Assembly (NCBI RefSeq): GCF_024166365.1 | Contig: NC_064827.1 | Location: forward strand, 51,054,635-51,118,634 | Length of the DNA stretch: 64,000 nucleotides | From: Elephas maximus indicus | Lineage: Eukaryota > Chordata > Mammalia > Proboscidea > Elephantidae | Direction of reading: 5' to 3' | Part shown: positions 47,000-59,969 of the stretch, in pieces | Layout: each line of letters begins with the position of its first letter | Position numbering within the stretch: position 1 is the stretch's first letter | The notes under the pieces: model-generated | The model's database searches: none | What the model was told of the DNA's origin: nothing | Seen by the model: the letters and a program-made list of their open reading frames with translations, nothing else | Position numbers and translations under genes: made by a program

Positions 47000-47933
47000 A
47001 TATTACAAAGCATCTCTCTGACCATAAGGCCGTAAAAGTGGAAAACAATAACAGAAAAAGCAGGGAAAAGAAATCGAACACTTAGAAACTGAATAATACC
47101 CTGCTCAAAAAAGACTGGATTATAGACAACATTGAGGATGGAATGACAAAATTCAGAGTCCATTGAGAAGGAAAACACTTCCTATCAGAACCTTTGGGAC
47201 ACAGGGAAAGCAGTGCACAGAGGCCAATTTATATCGATAAATGCACACATCCAAGAAGAAGAAAGGGCCAAAATCAAAGAATTATCCCTACAACTTGAAC
47301 AAATAGAAAGAGAGAAACAAAAGTAACCCTCAGGCACCAGAAAGAAAACAAATAATAAAAATTACTGGAGAACTAAATGAAATAGAAAACAGAAAAACGA
47401 TTCAAAGAATTAACAAGGCCAAAAGCTGGTTCTTTGAAAAAATTAACAAAATTGATAAACCATTGGCCAAACTGACAAAAGAAAAACAAGAAAAGAAGCA
47501 AATAACCGAAATAAGAAATGAGACGGGCAATATTCCAACAGACCCAACTGAAATTAAAAGAGTCATATTAGATTACTATGAAAAATTGTACTCTTGCAAA
47601 TTTGAAAACTTAGAAGAAATGGATGAATTCCTAGAAACACACTATCTACCTGAACTAACACAAACAGAGCTAGAACAACTAAATAGACCCATAACAAAAG
47701 AAAAGATTGAAAAGGTAGTCAAAAACTCCCAACAAAAAAAAGCCCTGGCCCGGATGGCTTAACTGCAGAGTTCTACCAAACTTTCAAAGAAGAGTTAACA
47801 CCACTACCACTAAAGGTATTTCAGAGCATAGAAAAGGACAGGATACTCCCAAACTCATTCTATGAAGCCAGCATAACCCTGATACCAAAACCAGGTAAAG
47901 ACAGCACACACAAAAAAGAAAATTACAGACCTA

Positions 47934-48094
47934 TTGGTGTAGTGGTTAAGTGCTATGGCTGCTAACCAAAGGGTCGGCAGTTCAAATCCGCCAGGCGCTC
48001 CTTGGAAACTCTATGGGGCAGTTCTGCTCTGTCCTATAGGGTCGCTATAAGTCGGAATCAACTCGACGGCACTGGGTTTGGTTTTTGTTTTTTT
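47934..48094 (+). mobile_element. AfroSINE-type SINE inside L1 ORF2
   Basis: Forward copy lacking the first bases: ttggtgtagtggttaagtgc, gttcaaatccgccaggcgct, agtcggaatcaactcgacgg, then gtttggtttttg + T run. Splits L1 between attacagacct and atatccctcatgaac. Confidence 0.92.
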
Positions 48095-48869
48095 TATATC
48101 CCTCATGAACTTAGACGCAAAAATCCTCAACAAAATTCTAGCCAATAGAATTCAACAACATATCAAAAAAATAATTCAAGATGAGGAAGTGGGATTCATA
48201 TCAGGTATGCAGGGATGGTTCAAAATTAGAAAAACATTTAATTTAATCCATCACATAAATAAAACAAAAAACAAGAATCACAGGATTTTATTAGTTGATA
48301 CAGAAAAGACATTTGACAAAGTTCAACACCCATTCATGATAAAAACTCTCAGCAAAATAGGAATACAAGGGAAATTCTTCAACATAATAAAGGGCATTTA
48401 TAAAAAACCAACAGCCAACATCACCTTAAACGGAGAGAGCCTGAAAGCATTCTCCTTGAGATCAGGAACCAGACAAGGATCCCCTTTATCACTGCTCTTA
48501 TTCAACATTTTGCTGGAGGTCCTAGCCAGAGCGATTAGGCTAGATAAAGAAATAAAGGGAATCCAGATTGGCCAGGAAGGAGTAAAGTTATCTTTATTTG
48601 CAGATGACATGATCTTATACGCAGAAAACCCTAAGGATCCCTCAAGAAAACTACTGAAACTAGTAGAAGAGTTCAGCAGAGTATCGGGATACAAGCTACA
48701 CATACAAAAATCAGTTGGATTCCTCTACACCAACAAAAAGAACATCGAAGAGGAAATCACCAAAACAATACCATTTATAGTAGACCCCAAGAAGATAAAA
48801 TACTTAGGAATAAATCTTACCAGAGAGGTAAAAGACTTATACAAAGAAAACTACAGTACACTTCTGTGA
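48078..48869 (+). pseudogene. L1 ORF2 reverse transcriptase remnant (263 codons open)
   Basis: Longest open part of the L1. Shows [40 protein letters not shown] and the palm catalytic box [15 protein letters not shown], then [15 protein letters not shown]. The first residues come from the SINE tail just upstream, not from L1. Ends at a stop in the thumb region. Confidence 0.85.
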
Positions 48870-51261
48870 GAAACCAAGAGACCTACATGAGTAGAAAAAC
48901 ATACCTTGCTCATGGATAGGAAGACAACATTATAAAAATGTCTATTCTACCAAAAGCAATCTATACATTTAATGCTTTTCCGATCCAAATTTCAATGACA
49001 TTCTTTAATGAGGTGGAGAAACAAATCACCAACTTCATATGCAATGGAAGGAGGCCCCAGATAAGTAAAGCATTACTTTAGTGGTGGGAGGCCTTATTCT
49101 GCCTTATTTTAGAACCTATTATACTGCCACAGTAGTCAAACAGCGTGGTACTGCTACAACAGATACATAGACCAATGGAACAGAATTGAGAATCCTGACA
49201 TAAATCCATCCACATATGAGCAGTTGATATTTGACAAGGGCCCCAAAACAGTTAAATGGGGAAAAGACAGTCTTTTTAACAAATGGTGCTGGCATAACTT
49301 GATATCCATCTGTAAAAAAATGAAACAAGACCCATACCTCACCCCATGCACAAAAATGAGCTAAAAATGGATCAAAGATGTAAATATAAAATCTAGAACA
49401 ATAAAGATTATGGAAGAAAAAATAGGGACAATGTTAGGAGCCCTAATACATGGCATAAACAGTATACAAAACATTACTAAAAATGTAGAAGAAAAACTAG
49501 ATAACTGGGAGCTCCTAAAAATCAAACACCTCTGCTCATCCAAAGACTTCACCAAAAGAGTAAGAAGATGACCTACAGACTGGGAAAAAATTTTTAGGTA
49601 TGACATTTTTGATCAGCACCTGATCTCTAAAATCTACATGATACTGCAAAAACTCAACTGCAAAAAGACAAATAACCCAATTAAAAAATGGGCAAAAGAA
49701 ATGAACAGACACTTCACTAAAGAAGACATTCAGGTAGCTAATAGATACATGAGGTAATGTTCATGATCATTAGCCATTAGAGAAATGCAAATCAAAACTA
49801 CAGTGAGATTTCATCTCACTCCAACAAGGTTGGCATTAATCCAAAAAACACAAAACAATAAATGTTGGAGAGGCTGTGGAGAGATTGGAACACTTCTACA
49901 CTGCTGGTAGGAATGCCAAATGGTACAACCACTTTGGAAATCAGTTTGGCACTTCCTTAAAAAGCTAGAAATAGAACTACCATACGATCCAGCAATCCCA
50001 CTCCTTGGAATATATCCTAGAGAAATAAGAGCCATTACACAAACAGATGTATGCACACCCATATTCATTGCAACACTGTTTACAATAGCAAAAAGATGGA
50101 AGCAACCAAGGTTCCCATCGATGGATGAACAGATAAATAAATTATGGTATATTCACATAATGGAATACTATGCATCGATAAAGAACAGTGAGGAATCTGT
50201 GAAACGTTTCATAACATGGAGGAATCTGGAAGGCATTGTGCTGAGTGAAATTAGTCAGTTGCAAAAGGACAAATATTGTATAAGACCACTATTATAAGAA
50301 CTCAAGAAATAGTTTAAACAGACAAGAAAATATTCTTCGATGGTTATGAGCCGGGGAGGGAGGGAGAGAGGTATTCACTAATTACATAGTAGATAAGAAC
50401 TACTTTAGGTGAAGGGAAAGAGCACACAATACAGGGGAGGTCAGCACAACTGGACTAAACCAAAAGCAAAGAAGTTTCCTGAATGAACCGAATGCTTCGA
50501 AGGCCAGCATAGCAGAGGCAGGGGTCTGGGGACCACGGTTTCAGGGGACATCTAAGTCAATTTGCAAAATAAAATTTATTAAGAAAACATTCTGCATCTC
50601 ACCTTGGAGAGAGGCGTCTGGGGTCTTAAACGCTAGCAAGTGGCCATCTAAGATGTATAGATTGGTCTCAACCCACCTGCATCAAAGGAGAATGAAGAAC
50701 ACCAAGGACACAAGGTAATTATGAGCCCAAGAGATAGATAGGATCAGCAGAGGTAAATGGTGACCGGCTACAACCAATGACTGTGCTGACAGGGAGTGCA
50801 ATGCAGAGCCCCTGAGGGAGCACGAGAGCAGTGGGATGCAGACCCCAAATTCTCATAAAGAGACCAGACTTAATGGTCTGACTGAGACTAGAAGGACCCT
50901 GGAGGTCATGGTCCCCAGACCTTCTGTTAACCCAAGACAGTAGCCATTCCCAGTGCCGACCCTTCAGACAAGGTTTGGACTACGGGGTAGAAAAAATGAT
51001 ACTGGTGAAGAATGAGCTTCTTGGATCAAGTAGACACACGAGACTATGTTGGCATCTCCTGTCTGGAGGGGATATGGGAGAGCAGAAGGGTTCAGATGCT
51101 GGCCAAATGGACATGAAAATAGAGAGTAGAGGGAAGGAGTGTGCTGTCTCATTAGGGGGAGAGCAATTAGGAGTATGTAGCAAGGTGTATATAAATTGTT
51201 GTATGAGAGACTGACTTGATTTGTAAACTTTCACTTAAAGCACAATAAAAATTAAAAAAAA

Positions 51262-54200
51262 GGAGAGACAGAGTGGCAGAAAGGATTAAAAAAACAAAAT
51301 CCATCTATAGGCTGCCTACAAACGACACACCTGAGACTTAAAGACACAAACAAACTAAAACTCAAAGGATGGGAAAACATATACCAAGGAAACAATAATC
51401 AAAAAAGAGCAGGAGTGTCAATACTTATTTCTGACAAAATAGACTTTAAAGTAAAATCCACCACAAAGGATAAGGAAGGACATTATATAATGATTAAAGG
51501 GTCAAGATACCAGGACATAACTATGATAAGTATTTACCCACCCGATAACAGGGCTCCAAAATACATAAAACAAACTGTAACAGCATTGAAAAGAGATAGA
51601 CAGCTCCACAATAACAGTAGGAGACTTCAACATACCACTTTCAGTGAAGAACAGAACATCCAGAAAGAAGCTCAAAAAAGACACAGAAGATCTAAATGCC
51701 ACAATTAACCAACTTTACCTCATAGCTAATTCTAGCTAACGGAATTCAACAACATATCAAAAAAAATATTCACCACAACCAAGTGGGATTCATACCAGGT
51801 ATGCAGGGATGTAATCCATCACATAAATAAAACAAAAGACAAGAACCACATGATCTTATCAATTGATGCAGAAAAGGCATTTGACAAAGCCCAACAATCA
51901 TTTGGATAAAAACTTTCAGCAAAATAGGAATACAAGGGAAATTCCTCAACATAATAAAGGGCATTTATACAAAGCCAACAGCCAACATCATTCTAAATTG
52001 AGTCTTAAAGCATTCCCCTTGAGAACAGAAATCAGACAAGGATGCCCATTATCACAATTCTTATTCAACATTGCGCTGGAGGTCCTTAGCCAGAGCAATT
52101 AGGCTAGAAAAAGAAATAAAGGCATCCAAATCGGTAATGAAGAAGTAAAAGTATCTCTATTTGCAGATGACTTGATCTTATACACAGAAAAACCTGAAGA
52201 ATCCACAAGAAAACTACCACAACTAATATAAGAGTTCAGTAAAATATCAGGAGACAGGATAAACATTCAAAAATCAGTTGGATTCCTCTACACCAACAAA
52301 AAGAATGTCGAAGAGGAAATCACCAAATCAATACCATTTATAATAGCCCCCAAGAAGATAAAATACTTAGGAATAAATCTAACCAGAGATGTAAAGACCT
52401 ATACAAAGAAAACTACTAGACACTACTGCAAGAAACCAAAAGAGACCTACATAACCAGAAAAACATACCTTCCTTATGGATAGGAAGACTCAACATTGTG
52501 AAAATGTCTATTCTACCCTAAGCGATCTATAGATACTATGCAATCCCAATTCAAATTCCAATGGCATTTTTAATGAGATGGAGAAATAAAACATCAACTG
52601 CATACGGAAAAGGAAGAGGCCCCAGCTAAGTAAAGCATTACTGAAAAATAAGAACAAAGTGGGAGGCCTCACACTACCTGATTTTAGAGCCTATTATCCT
52701 GCCACAGTAGTCAAAACAGCCTGGTACTGGTATAACAACTGATGCATAGACCAATGGAACAGAATTGAGAATCCAGACGTAAATTCATCCAGATAGAGCA
52801 ACTGATAGTTGACAAAGGCCCAAAGTCCATTAACTGGGGGAAAATGGTCTCTTTAACAAATGGTGCTGGCATAACTGGATATCCATCTGCAAAAAAATGA
52901 AACAAGACCCATACCTCACACCATGCACAAAAACTAACTCAAAATGGACCAGAGACCTAAATATGGAATCTAAAATGATAAAGATCATAGAAGAAAAAAA
53001 TAGGGACAACTTTGAGATTCCTAATACATGGCCTAAACAGCATACAAAACATTTATTAACAATGCACAAACAGCAGAAGGGAAGCTAGATAACTGGGAGC
53101 TCCTAAGAGTCAAACATCTATGCTCATCCAAAGACTTTACCAAAAGAGTAAAAAGACAACCTGCAGACTGGGGCGGGGGGGAGGGGGAATTGGCTAAGAC
53201 AAATCCAATCAGCATCTAATCTCTAAAATCTGGAAGATACTGCAAAACTTCAACAACAAAAAGGCAAATAATTAAAAAATGGGCAACAGATATGAACAGG
53301 CACTTCACCAAGGAAGATATTCAGGCAGCTAACAGAAACATGAAGAAATGCTCATGATCATTAGCCATTAGAGAAATGCAAATCAAAACTACAATGAGAT
53401 TCCATCTCACCCCAACAAGTCTAGCATTAATCCAAAAAACACAAAATAATAAAAGTTGGAGAGGTTGTGGAAGGACTGGAACGCTACTTTGTGTGTGTGT
53501 GTGTGTGTGTGCCTTAAGTGAAAGATTACAAATCAAGTCAGACTGTAATACAAAAATTTATAAATGCCTTGCTATATACTCCAATTTCTCTCCCTCTAAT
53601 GAGACAGCACACTTCTTCCCTTCACTCTCTCTTTTCGTGTCCATTTGGCCAGCTTCTGACCCCCTCTACCCTCTCATCTCCACTTCAGACAGGAGATGCC
53701 AACATAGTCTCATGTGTCAACTTGACCCAAGAAGCTCATTCTTCCCCAGTATCATTTTCTATCCCATAGTCCAGTCCAATCCCTTTCTGAAGGGTTGGCT
53801 TTGGGAATGGTTCCTGTCTTGGGCTAACAGAAGGTCTGGGGACCATGACCACCGGGGTCCTTCTAGTCTCAGTCAGACCATTAAGTCTGGTCATTTTACA
53901 AAACTTTGAAAGCAACCGAATGCTCTCCTGTTCCCTCAGGGGTTTTCTGTTGTGTTCCCTGTCAGGGCGGTCATCAGTTGTAGCTAGGCACCATCTAGTT
54001 TTTCTGGTCTCAGGCTAATGTAGTCTCTGCTTTATGTGGCCTTTTCTGCCTCTGAGGCTTATAATTACCTTTTGTCTTTGGTGTTCTCTATTCTCCTTTG
54101 CTCCAGATGGGTTGAGAACAATTGATGCATCTTGGATGGCCACTTGCTAGCGTTTAAGACCCCAGAAGCCACTCTCCAAGGTGGGATGCAGAATGTTTTC

Positions 54201-55922
54201 TTAATAGATTTTATTATGCTGGATGACTTAGATGTCCCCCAAAACCATGGTTGCCAAACCCCTGGCCCTGCTACACTGGCCTTCAAAGTGTTCACCTTAT
54301 TCTGGAAACTTCCTTGCTTTTGGTTATTCCAGTTGTGCTGACCTCGCCTGTATTGTGTGTTGTCTTTCCCTTCACCTAAAATAGTTCTTATCTACTATCT
54401 AATTAGTGAAAACCCTCTCCCTCCCTCCTTCCCCTCTCTCGTAACCACCAAAGAATACTCTCTTCCCTGTTTAAACTATTTCTCGAGTTCTTCTAATAGT
54501 GGTCTTATACAATAGTTAAGACTGGAACACCTTTACACTGCTGGTGAGAAGGTAAAATGATACAACCACTTTGGAAATTGGTTTGGTGCTTCCTTAAAAA
54601 TCTAGAAATAGAACTACCATACGATCCAGCAATACCACTCCTTGGAATATATCCTAGAGAAATAAGAGCCCTCACATGAATGGATATATGCACACCCATG
54701 TTCATTGTAGCACGGCTTACAATAGCAAAAAGATGGAAACAACCAAGGTGCCCAAGAATGGATAAACAAATTATGGTATATTCACACAATGGAACACTAA
54801 ACAATGATAAAGAACAACAAGGAATCCGTGAAACATCTCATAACGTGGATGAATCTGGAAGGTTTAATGCTGAGTGAAATTAGTCAGTCACAAAAGGACA
54901 AATATTGTATGAGAACACTACTATAAAAACTCAAGAAAAGGTTTAAACAGAGAAGAAAGCGTTCTTTAATGGTTACAAGGGTGGGGAAGGAAGGAGTGGG
55001 TATTCACTAACTAGATAGTAACAAGAATTATTTTAGGTGAAGGGAAGGACAACATATAATACAGGGGAAGTCAGCACAACTGGACTAAACCCAAAGCTAT
55101 GAAGTTTCCTGAATACAACCAAACACTTTGAGGGACAGACAGAGTATCAGGGGTGGGGGTCTGAGGACCGTGGTCTCAGGGTACATCTAGGTCAACTGGC
55201 ATAACAAGATGTGTTAAGAAAACGTTATGTATCCCACTTTGGTGAGTGGCTTTTGGGGTCTTCAAAGCTAGCAAGTGGTCATCTAAGAGACATCAATTGG
55301 TCTTAACCACCTGGAGCAAAGGAGAATGAAGAACACCAAAGACACAAGGAAAATATGAGGCCAAGAGACAGAAAGTGCCACGTAAACCAGAGACGCCATC
55401 AGCCCAGGACCGAAAGAACTAGATGGAGCTCGGCTACCACCAATGACTGCCCTGACAGGGAACACAACAAAGAATCCCTGATGGAGCAGGAGAAAAGTGG
55501 GATGCAGATCTCAAATTCTAGTAAAAAGACCAGACTTAATGATTGAGACTGGAGGGACCCCTGAGGAGATGGCCCCCAGAATTTCTGTTAGCCCAAAACT
55601 AAAACCATTCCCTAACCCAACTCTTCAGACAAAGATTAGACTGGACTGTAAGACGTAAAATGATACCGGTAAGGAGTGTGCTTCTTAGCTCAAGTAGACA
55701 CGTGAGACTATGTGGGCAGCTCCTGTTCCTAGGCAAGATGAGAAGGCAGAGGGGGACAGGAGCTAGTTGAATGGACATGGGAAATACAGGGTGAAAGGAG
55801 GAATGTGCTGTCACGTTATAGGGAGAGCAACTAGGGTCACATAACAATGTGTGTATAAGTTTTTGTATGAGAAACTGACGTGAATTGTAAACTTTTACTT
55901 AAAGCGCAATAAAAAAAGAAAA
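51262..55922 (+). mobile_element. Second L1 LINE, 5'-truncated, head to tail with the first
   Basis: Starts directly after the A tail of the first L1 in the endonuclease region (gagtggcagaaaggattaaa equals 46406 onward in copy 1). It lacks about 1.2 kb between endonuclease and reverse transcriptase (junction near 51726) and continues through RT (tatttgcagatgacttgatc at about 52159), C-terminus and 3' UTR, ending aaagcgcaataaaaaaag. A reversed L1 3' end is nested at 53488-54521. Confidence 0.88.
53488..54521 (-). mobile_element. 5'-truncated L1 3' end, reversed, nested in the second L1
   Basis: Reverse complement of L1 from about 50270 to 51245 (aagtgaaagattacaaatca, ttaaactatttctcgagttc). 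Host L1 reads gactggaacgct before and gactggaacacctttacact after, an imperfect target duplication. In place of a poly(A) tail it has (gt)10 at 53491-53510, i.e. a (CA)n tail in its own sense. Confidence 0.85.
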
Positions 55923-55994
55923 TCTAAATGATAGACTTTAGTTAATAATGTATCAATATTGGTTTATTAAAAGATCAAATATGTAACACTATAC

Positions 55995-57155
55995 TCTAAA
56001 GCAAAAAGCAGAGAATACCAGAAAGATGTTTACCTGTGTTTTATTGACTATGCAAGACATTGAACTGTGTGGATTATATCAAATTACGCATAATATTGAG
56101 AAGAATGGGAATTCCAGAATACTTAATTGTGCTTATGAGGAACCTGTACATAGATCAAGAAGCAGTTGTTCAAACAGAACGCGGGAGTACTGCATGGTTT
56201 AAAGTCAAGAAAGATGTGCATCAGGGTTGTATCCTTTCTCCATACTTATTCAATCTGTATGTTGAGTATTTTTTTTTTTTTTATGTTGAGTATATAATCT
56301 GGAGTATATGAACCTGGAGTACAGGAAGAAGAACTCAGCATCAAGATTGGAGGAAGACTCATTAACAACCTGCAGTATGCAGATGACACAACCTTGCTTG
56401 CTGAAAGTGAAGAGAACTTGAAGCACTTACTGATTAAGATAAAAAACTACAGTCTTCAGTATGGATTATACCTCAACATAAAGAAAACAAAAACCCTCAC
56501 AACTGGACCAATAAGCAGCATCATGACAAACAGAAAAAAGTTTGAAGTTCTCAAGGATTCATTTTACTTGGATCCACAATCAACACCCATGGAAGCAGTA
56601 GTCATGAAATCAAAACAACACGTTGCATTGGGCAAATCTGCTGCAAAAGACATCTTTAAAGTGTTAAAAAACAAAGATGTCACTTTAAGGACCAAGGTGT
56701 GTCTTTTCCAGTCCGTGGTGTTTTCAATCGCCTCATATCCATGTGAAAGCTGGACAATGAATAAGGAGGACCGAAGAAGAGTTGATGCCTTTGAATTATG
56801 GTGTCGGCAAAGAATATTAAATATACTATGGGCTGCCAGAAGAATGAACAAATCTGTCTTGGAAGAAGTACAGCCAGAATGCTCATTAGAAACATGGATG
56901 GCGAGACTTCATCTCACATACTTTGGACATGTTATCAGGAGAGACCAGTCCCTGGAGAAGGACATCATGCTTGGTAAAGTAGAGGGTCAGTGAAAAAGAG
57001 GAAGACCTTCAACAATATAGATTGACACAGTGGCTGCAACAATGAGCTCAAGCATAACAACGATTTTTAGGATGGTGCAGGAGCAGGCAGTGTTATGTTC
57101 TGTTGCACACAAGGTCGCTGTGAGTCAGAGCCAACTCCTCTGCACCTAACAGCAA
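55995..57155 (+). mobile_element. RTE/BovB-like LINE fragment
   Basis: Reverse transcriptase and C-terminus of an RTE: VDYIKLRIILRRMGIPEYLI, VKKDVHQGCILSPYLFNLYV, tatgcagatgacacaacctt (palm box YADDTTLLAESEENL), then a 199-codon open piece with SWTMNKEDRRRVDAFELWCR and RHLTYFGHVI-like end. 3' end gtcgctgtgagtcagagcca. A T-only insertion lies at 56270-56281. The block ends just before the L1-like 3' end at 57235. Confidence 0.9.
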
Positions 57156-57234
57156 GAGAGATGAGAAGATAAGGGGACAGGGAAACTAGAGTATAGGAAA
57201 TGGAACAACCAGAACAGAATTAAAGAGAATACCA

Positions 57235-57350
57235 ACATATTGTGAAAAACGTAACTAATGTCACTGAATTATTTGAGTAGAAATTGTCATTTGGGAACCT
57301 GATTTGCTGTGTAAACTTTCACCAAAAGCACAATAAAATATTATTTAAAG
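57235..57350 (+). repeat. L1-like 3' end, second copy of the 44690 repeat
   Basis: gtaactaatgtcactgaatt ... gctgtgtaaactttcaccaa + aagcacaataaaata, near identical to 44717-44812. Confidence 0.65.
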
Positions 57351-57375
57351 AAAAAATAATAAAGTATAACTATGG

Positions 57376-57716
57376 AACCTTGTCTTAGTTATCTAGTGCT
57401 ACTATAACAAATATCACAAGTGGGTGACTTTAACAAACAGAAATTTGTTTTCTCACAGTTTAGGAGACCAGGAGCCCAAATTTGAGGTGCTACCTCTAGG
57501 GAAAGGCTTTCTCTCTCTCTGTTGGCCTGGGGGAAGATCCTTGTCTCTTTTCAGCTTCTGTTTGTCGGTTCCTTGGTCATCTTTTTGTGACGTGGCATCT
57601 ATCTTCCCCCATCTCTGTTTTCTTGTCTGTACCCAATCTGCTCTTTTTATATCTCAAAGGTGATTGGCTTTAGACACACCCTGTACTGACGTGGTCTCAT
57701 TACTGACTAATATAGT
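57376..57716 (-). repeat. MaLR/ERVL-type LTR fragment
   Basis: Reverse LTR: ttagttatctagtgctacta, acaagtgggtgactttaaca, ttgttttctcacagtttagg, ggggaagatccttgtctctt, then the tatctcaaaggtgattggct end. Same start as 15777-16290 but a different body. Confidence 0.7.
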
Positions 57717-59120
57717 AGGTGAAGTGAATAATTTTCTTCTAAATGTAGACAAAACCAACCCTGATAAAGTTAGAAAGAATAGACATTTTCCACAGAAGAA
57801 GTAGAGAATGTAGTCAAAGAGCTATTTTAAAAAACATATCAGGAACAATAGAAGACCCAGGATAGTGGTGCCAAATCTTTAAAGAGCACATAATTTCAGT
57901 GCTAATTAAAGTATTCCAGTAAAGCGGTAATATTTCTGAATTCTTTTTATGAAGCAAGTACAACACTGGTGCAACACCTGACCAAAAAAAACACACAAAA
58001 ATAAAAACAATAGCTCAAGCTTATTTATTAATTTTTATTAAGAATATATCATAATTAAACGAGTTTTATTCCCCAAAGCTAAAGATGATTCAATACTAGA
58101 AAAATAATTCATCATATTAATAGCTCTACAGAGGAAAAACATAAGGGCATTTTTTTTTTATTAACTTTTATTGAGCTTCAAGTGAACGTTTACAAATCAA
58201 GTCAGTTTGTCACATATAAGTTAATATACATCTTACTCCTTACTTCCACTTGCTCTCCCCTTAATGAGTCAGCCCTTCCAGTCTCTCCTTTCGTGAAAAC
58301 TTTGGCAGCCTCCAATTCTCTCTATCCTCCCATCCCCCCTCCAGACAGGAGATGCCAACACAGTCTCAAGTGTCCACCTGATATAATTAGCTCACTCTTC
58401 ATCAGCATCTCTCTCCCACCCACTCACTGTCCAGTCCCTTTCTTGTCTGATGAGTTGTCTTCGGGGATGGTTCCCGTCCTGTGCCAGCAGAAGGTTTGGG
58501 GACCATGGCCGCCGGGATTCCTCTAGTCACAGCCAGACCATTAAGTATGGTCTTTTTATGAGAATTTGGGGTCTGCATCCCACTTATCTCCTGCTCCCTC
58601 AGGGGTTCTCTATTGTGCTCCCTGTGAGGGCAGTCATCGATTGTGGCCAGGTACCAACTAGTTCTTCTGGTCTCAGGATAATGTAGGTCTCTGGTTCATG
58701 TGGCCCTCTCTGTCTCTTGGGCTCTTAGTTGTCGTGTGACCTTGGTGTTCTTCATTCTCCTTTGCTCCAGGTGGGTTGAGACCAATTGATGCATCTTAGA
58801 TGGCCGCTTGTTAGCTTTTAAGACCCCAGACGCCACATTTCAAAGTGGGATGCAGAATGTTTTCATAATAGAATTATTTTGCCAATTGACTTAGAAGTCC
58901 CCTTAAACCATGGTTCCCAAACTCCCGCATAAGGGCATTTTTATTGACGCCAAAAAAGCACTTGGAAAAAAATTATTGGTTTAAAAAAGAAGACTACTCC
59001 ATAAAATATAAATATCAATCAAGGGGTACATAGCAGGCCAAATGCCAGCATGGCACTTCATACAGAGATGTTCTTCCTAAAGCCCAAAACAGGAAAAAAG
59101 AAAAATTATAGCAATATTAT
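57717..59120 (+). repeat. Old L1 ORF2 fragment, split by a younger L1
   Basis: 57717-58140 and 58943-59120 are parts of one diverged L1 (atcatattaatagctctaca, ttattgacgccaaaaaagca + cttgg is the L1 AKKALG-like block). The young reversed L1 piece at 58155-58927 lies between them. Confidence 0.65.
58155..58927 (-). mobile_element. Young L1 3' end, reversed, with perfect 15-bp target duplication
   Basis: T run then cttttattgagcttcaagtg, caaatcaagtcagtttgtca, on to aaaccatggttcccaaactc. Direct repeats cataagggcattttt at 58140-58154 and 58928-58942. 3' UTR only; open frames inside (58182-58526) are non-coding. Confidence 0.93.
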
Positions 59121-59522
59121 ATAACATTGAACTGCAGGTATTAGTCATTGTAATTACATAATCATTACAGTCAAGGGAGCAAGGTGTGCTGATTGGCCAG
59201 GTCTGTGCCATGTGGCCACTTCCATGAGTGACAGAGAAGGGGAGTCATTAGTCTGACTCCAAACAAATGGAACGATTTTACAGCAAGAAAGAGGGAGATG
59301 AAAGAAAGGGCAGACACAGCTGAAGAGTCCTTACGTTAATTTTACTACTCTAAATACTTCATTGGCCCCCTGTCACACTGGTTCATCTTCACCTTGATTA
59401 TCCACCAATCACTCTCAACTGATTGCAATTCAGTAGCTCAGAAATACACTGTAGCTTGCCTCATAGAGAGGACATGTTAAATTTGACCTTGGAGAAGGTA
59501 GTTTGGATTACTCTTCACTCAA

Positions 59523-59865
59523 ATTCTTTAAACTACAACCTGCTAGCCAAATCTGGCCTGCTGCCTGTTTTTGTGCTACACATAGGCTAACAACAGTTTA
59601 TACATTTTGAAATGGTTTAGAAAAAAATCAAAAGAAAACTACTATTTGGTGACATGTAAAAATTATATGAAACTCAAATTTCAGTGTCTGTAAATAAACT
59701 TTACTGGAACACAGCCACAATCGTGAATTTGCATACTGTCTATGGCTGCTCTCCCTCTATAATGGCAGAATGGAGTATTAGTGCTAGACATCATATGGCC
59801 TGGAAAGCCAAAAATATTTTCTATTAGTGCTTCACAGAAAATGTTTGCCAGCCCCTAATCCAGAG
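59523..59865 (+). repeat. Nonautonomous hAT-type DNA transposon
   Basis: tttaaactacaacctgctag, ggcctgctgcctgtttttgt, tttactggaacacagccaca, tgtctatggctgctctccct, ttgccagcccctaatccaga. A longer relative of 44838-44999 with extra sequence in the middle. Confidence 0.7.
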
Positions 59866-59969
59866 TCATAAACCCTCACAGGATGGCTCCTTCCCCCAGT
59901 CAGAATTTTGTGAATCTCAGATTGCTCTTCTCTCATTACAGAGAATGTCAAAATGCTTTACGTGTTCAT

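Larger units (their letters stand above)
45685..51261 (+). mobile_element. L1 LINE, near full ORF2, broken and carrying a SINE
   Basis: The region before ORF2 occupies 45685-46338 (includes cagccaagaatcatatatcc). ORF2 starts near 46339. Endonuclease pieces lie at 46424-46999 and a reverse transcriptase piece at 48078-48869 with [11 protein letters not shown]-terminal piece is at 49920-50297. The 3' UTR ends with cttaaagcacaataaaaatt + A run at about 51261. Stops, frameshifts and the SINE at 47934-48094 inactivate it. Confidence 0.9.

Noticed and set aside
58182-58526. 114-codon open frame
   Set aside because: Lies in the antisense of an L1 3' UTR; similar frames recur in the copy at 53518-53909.
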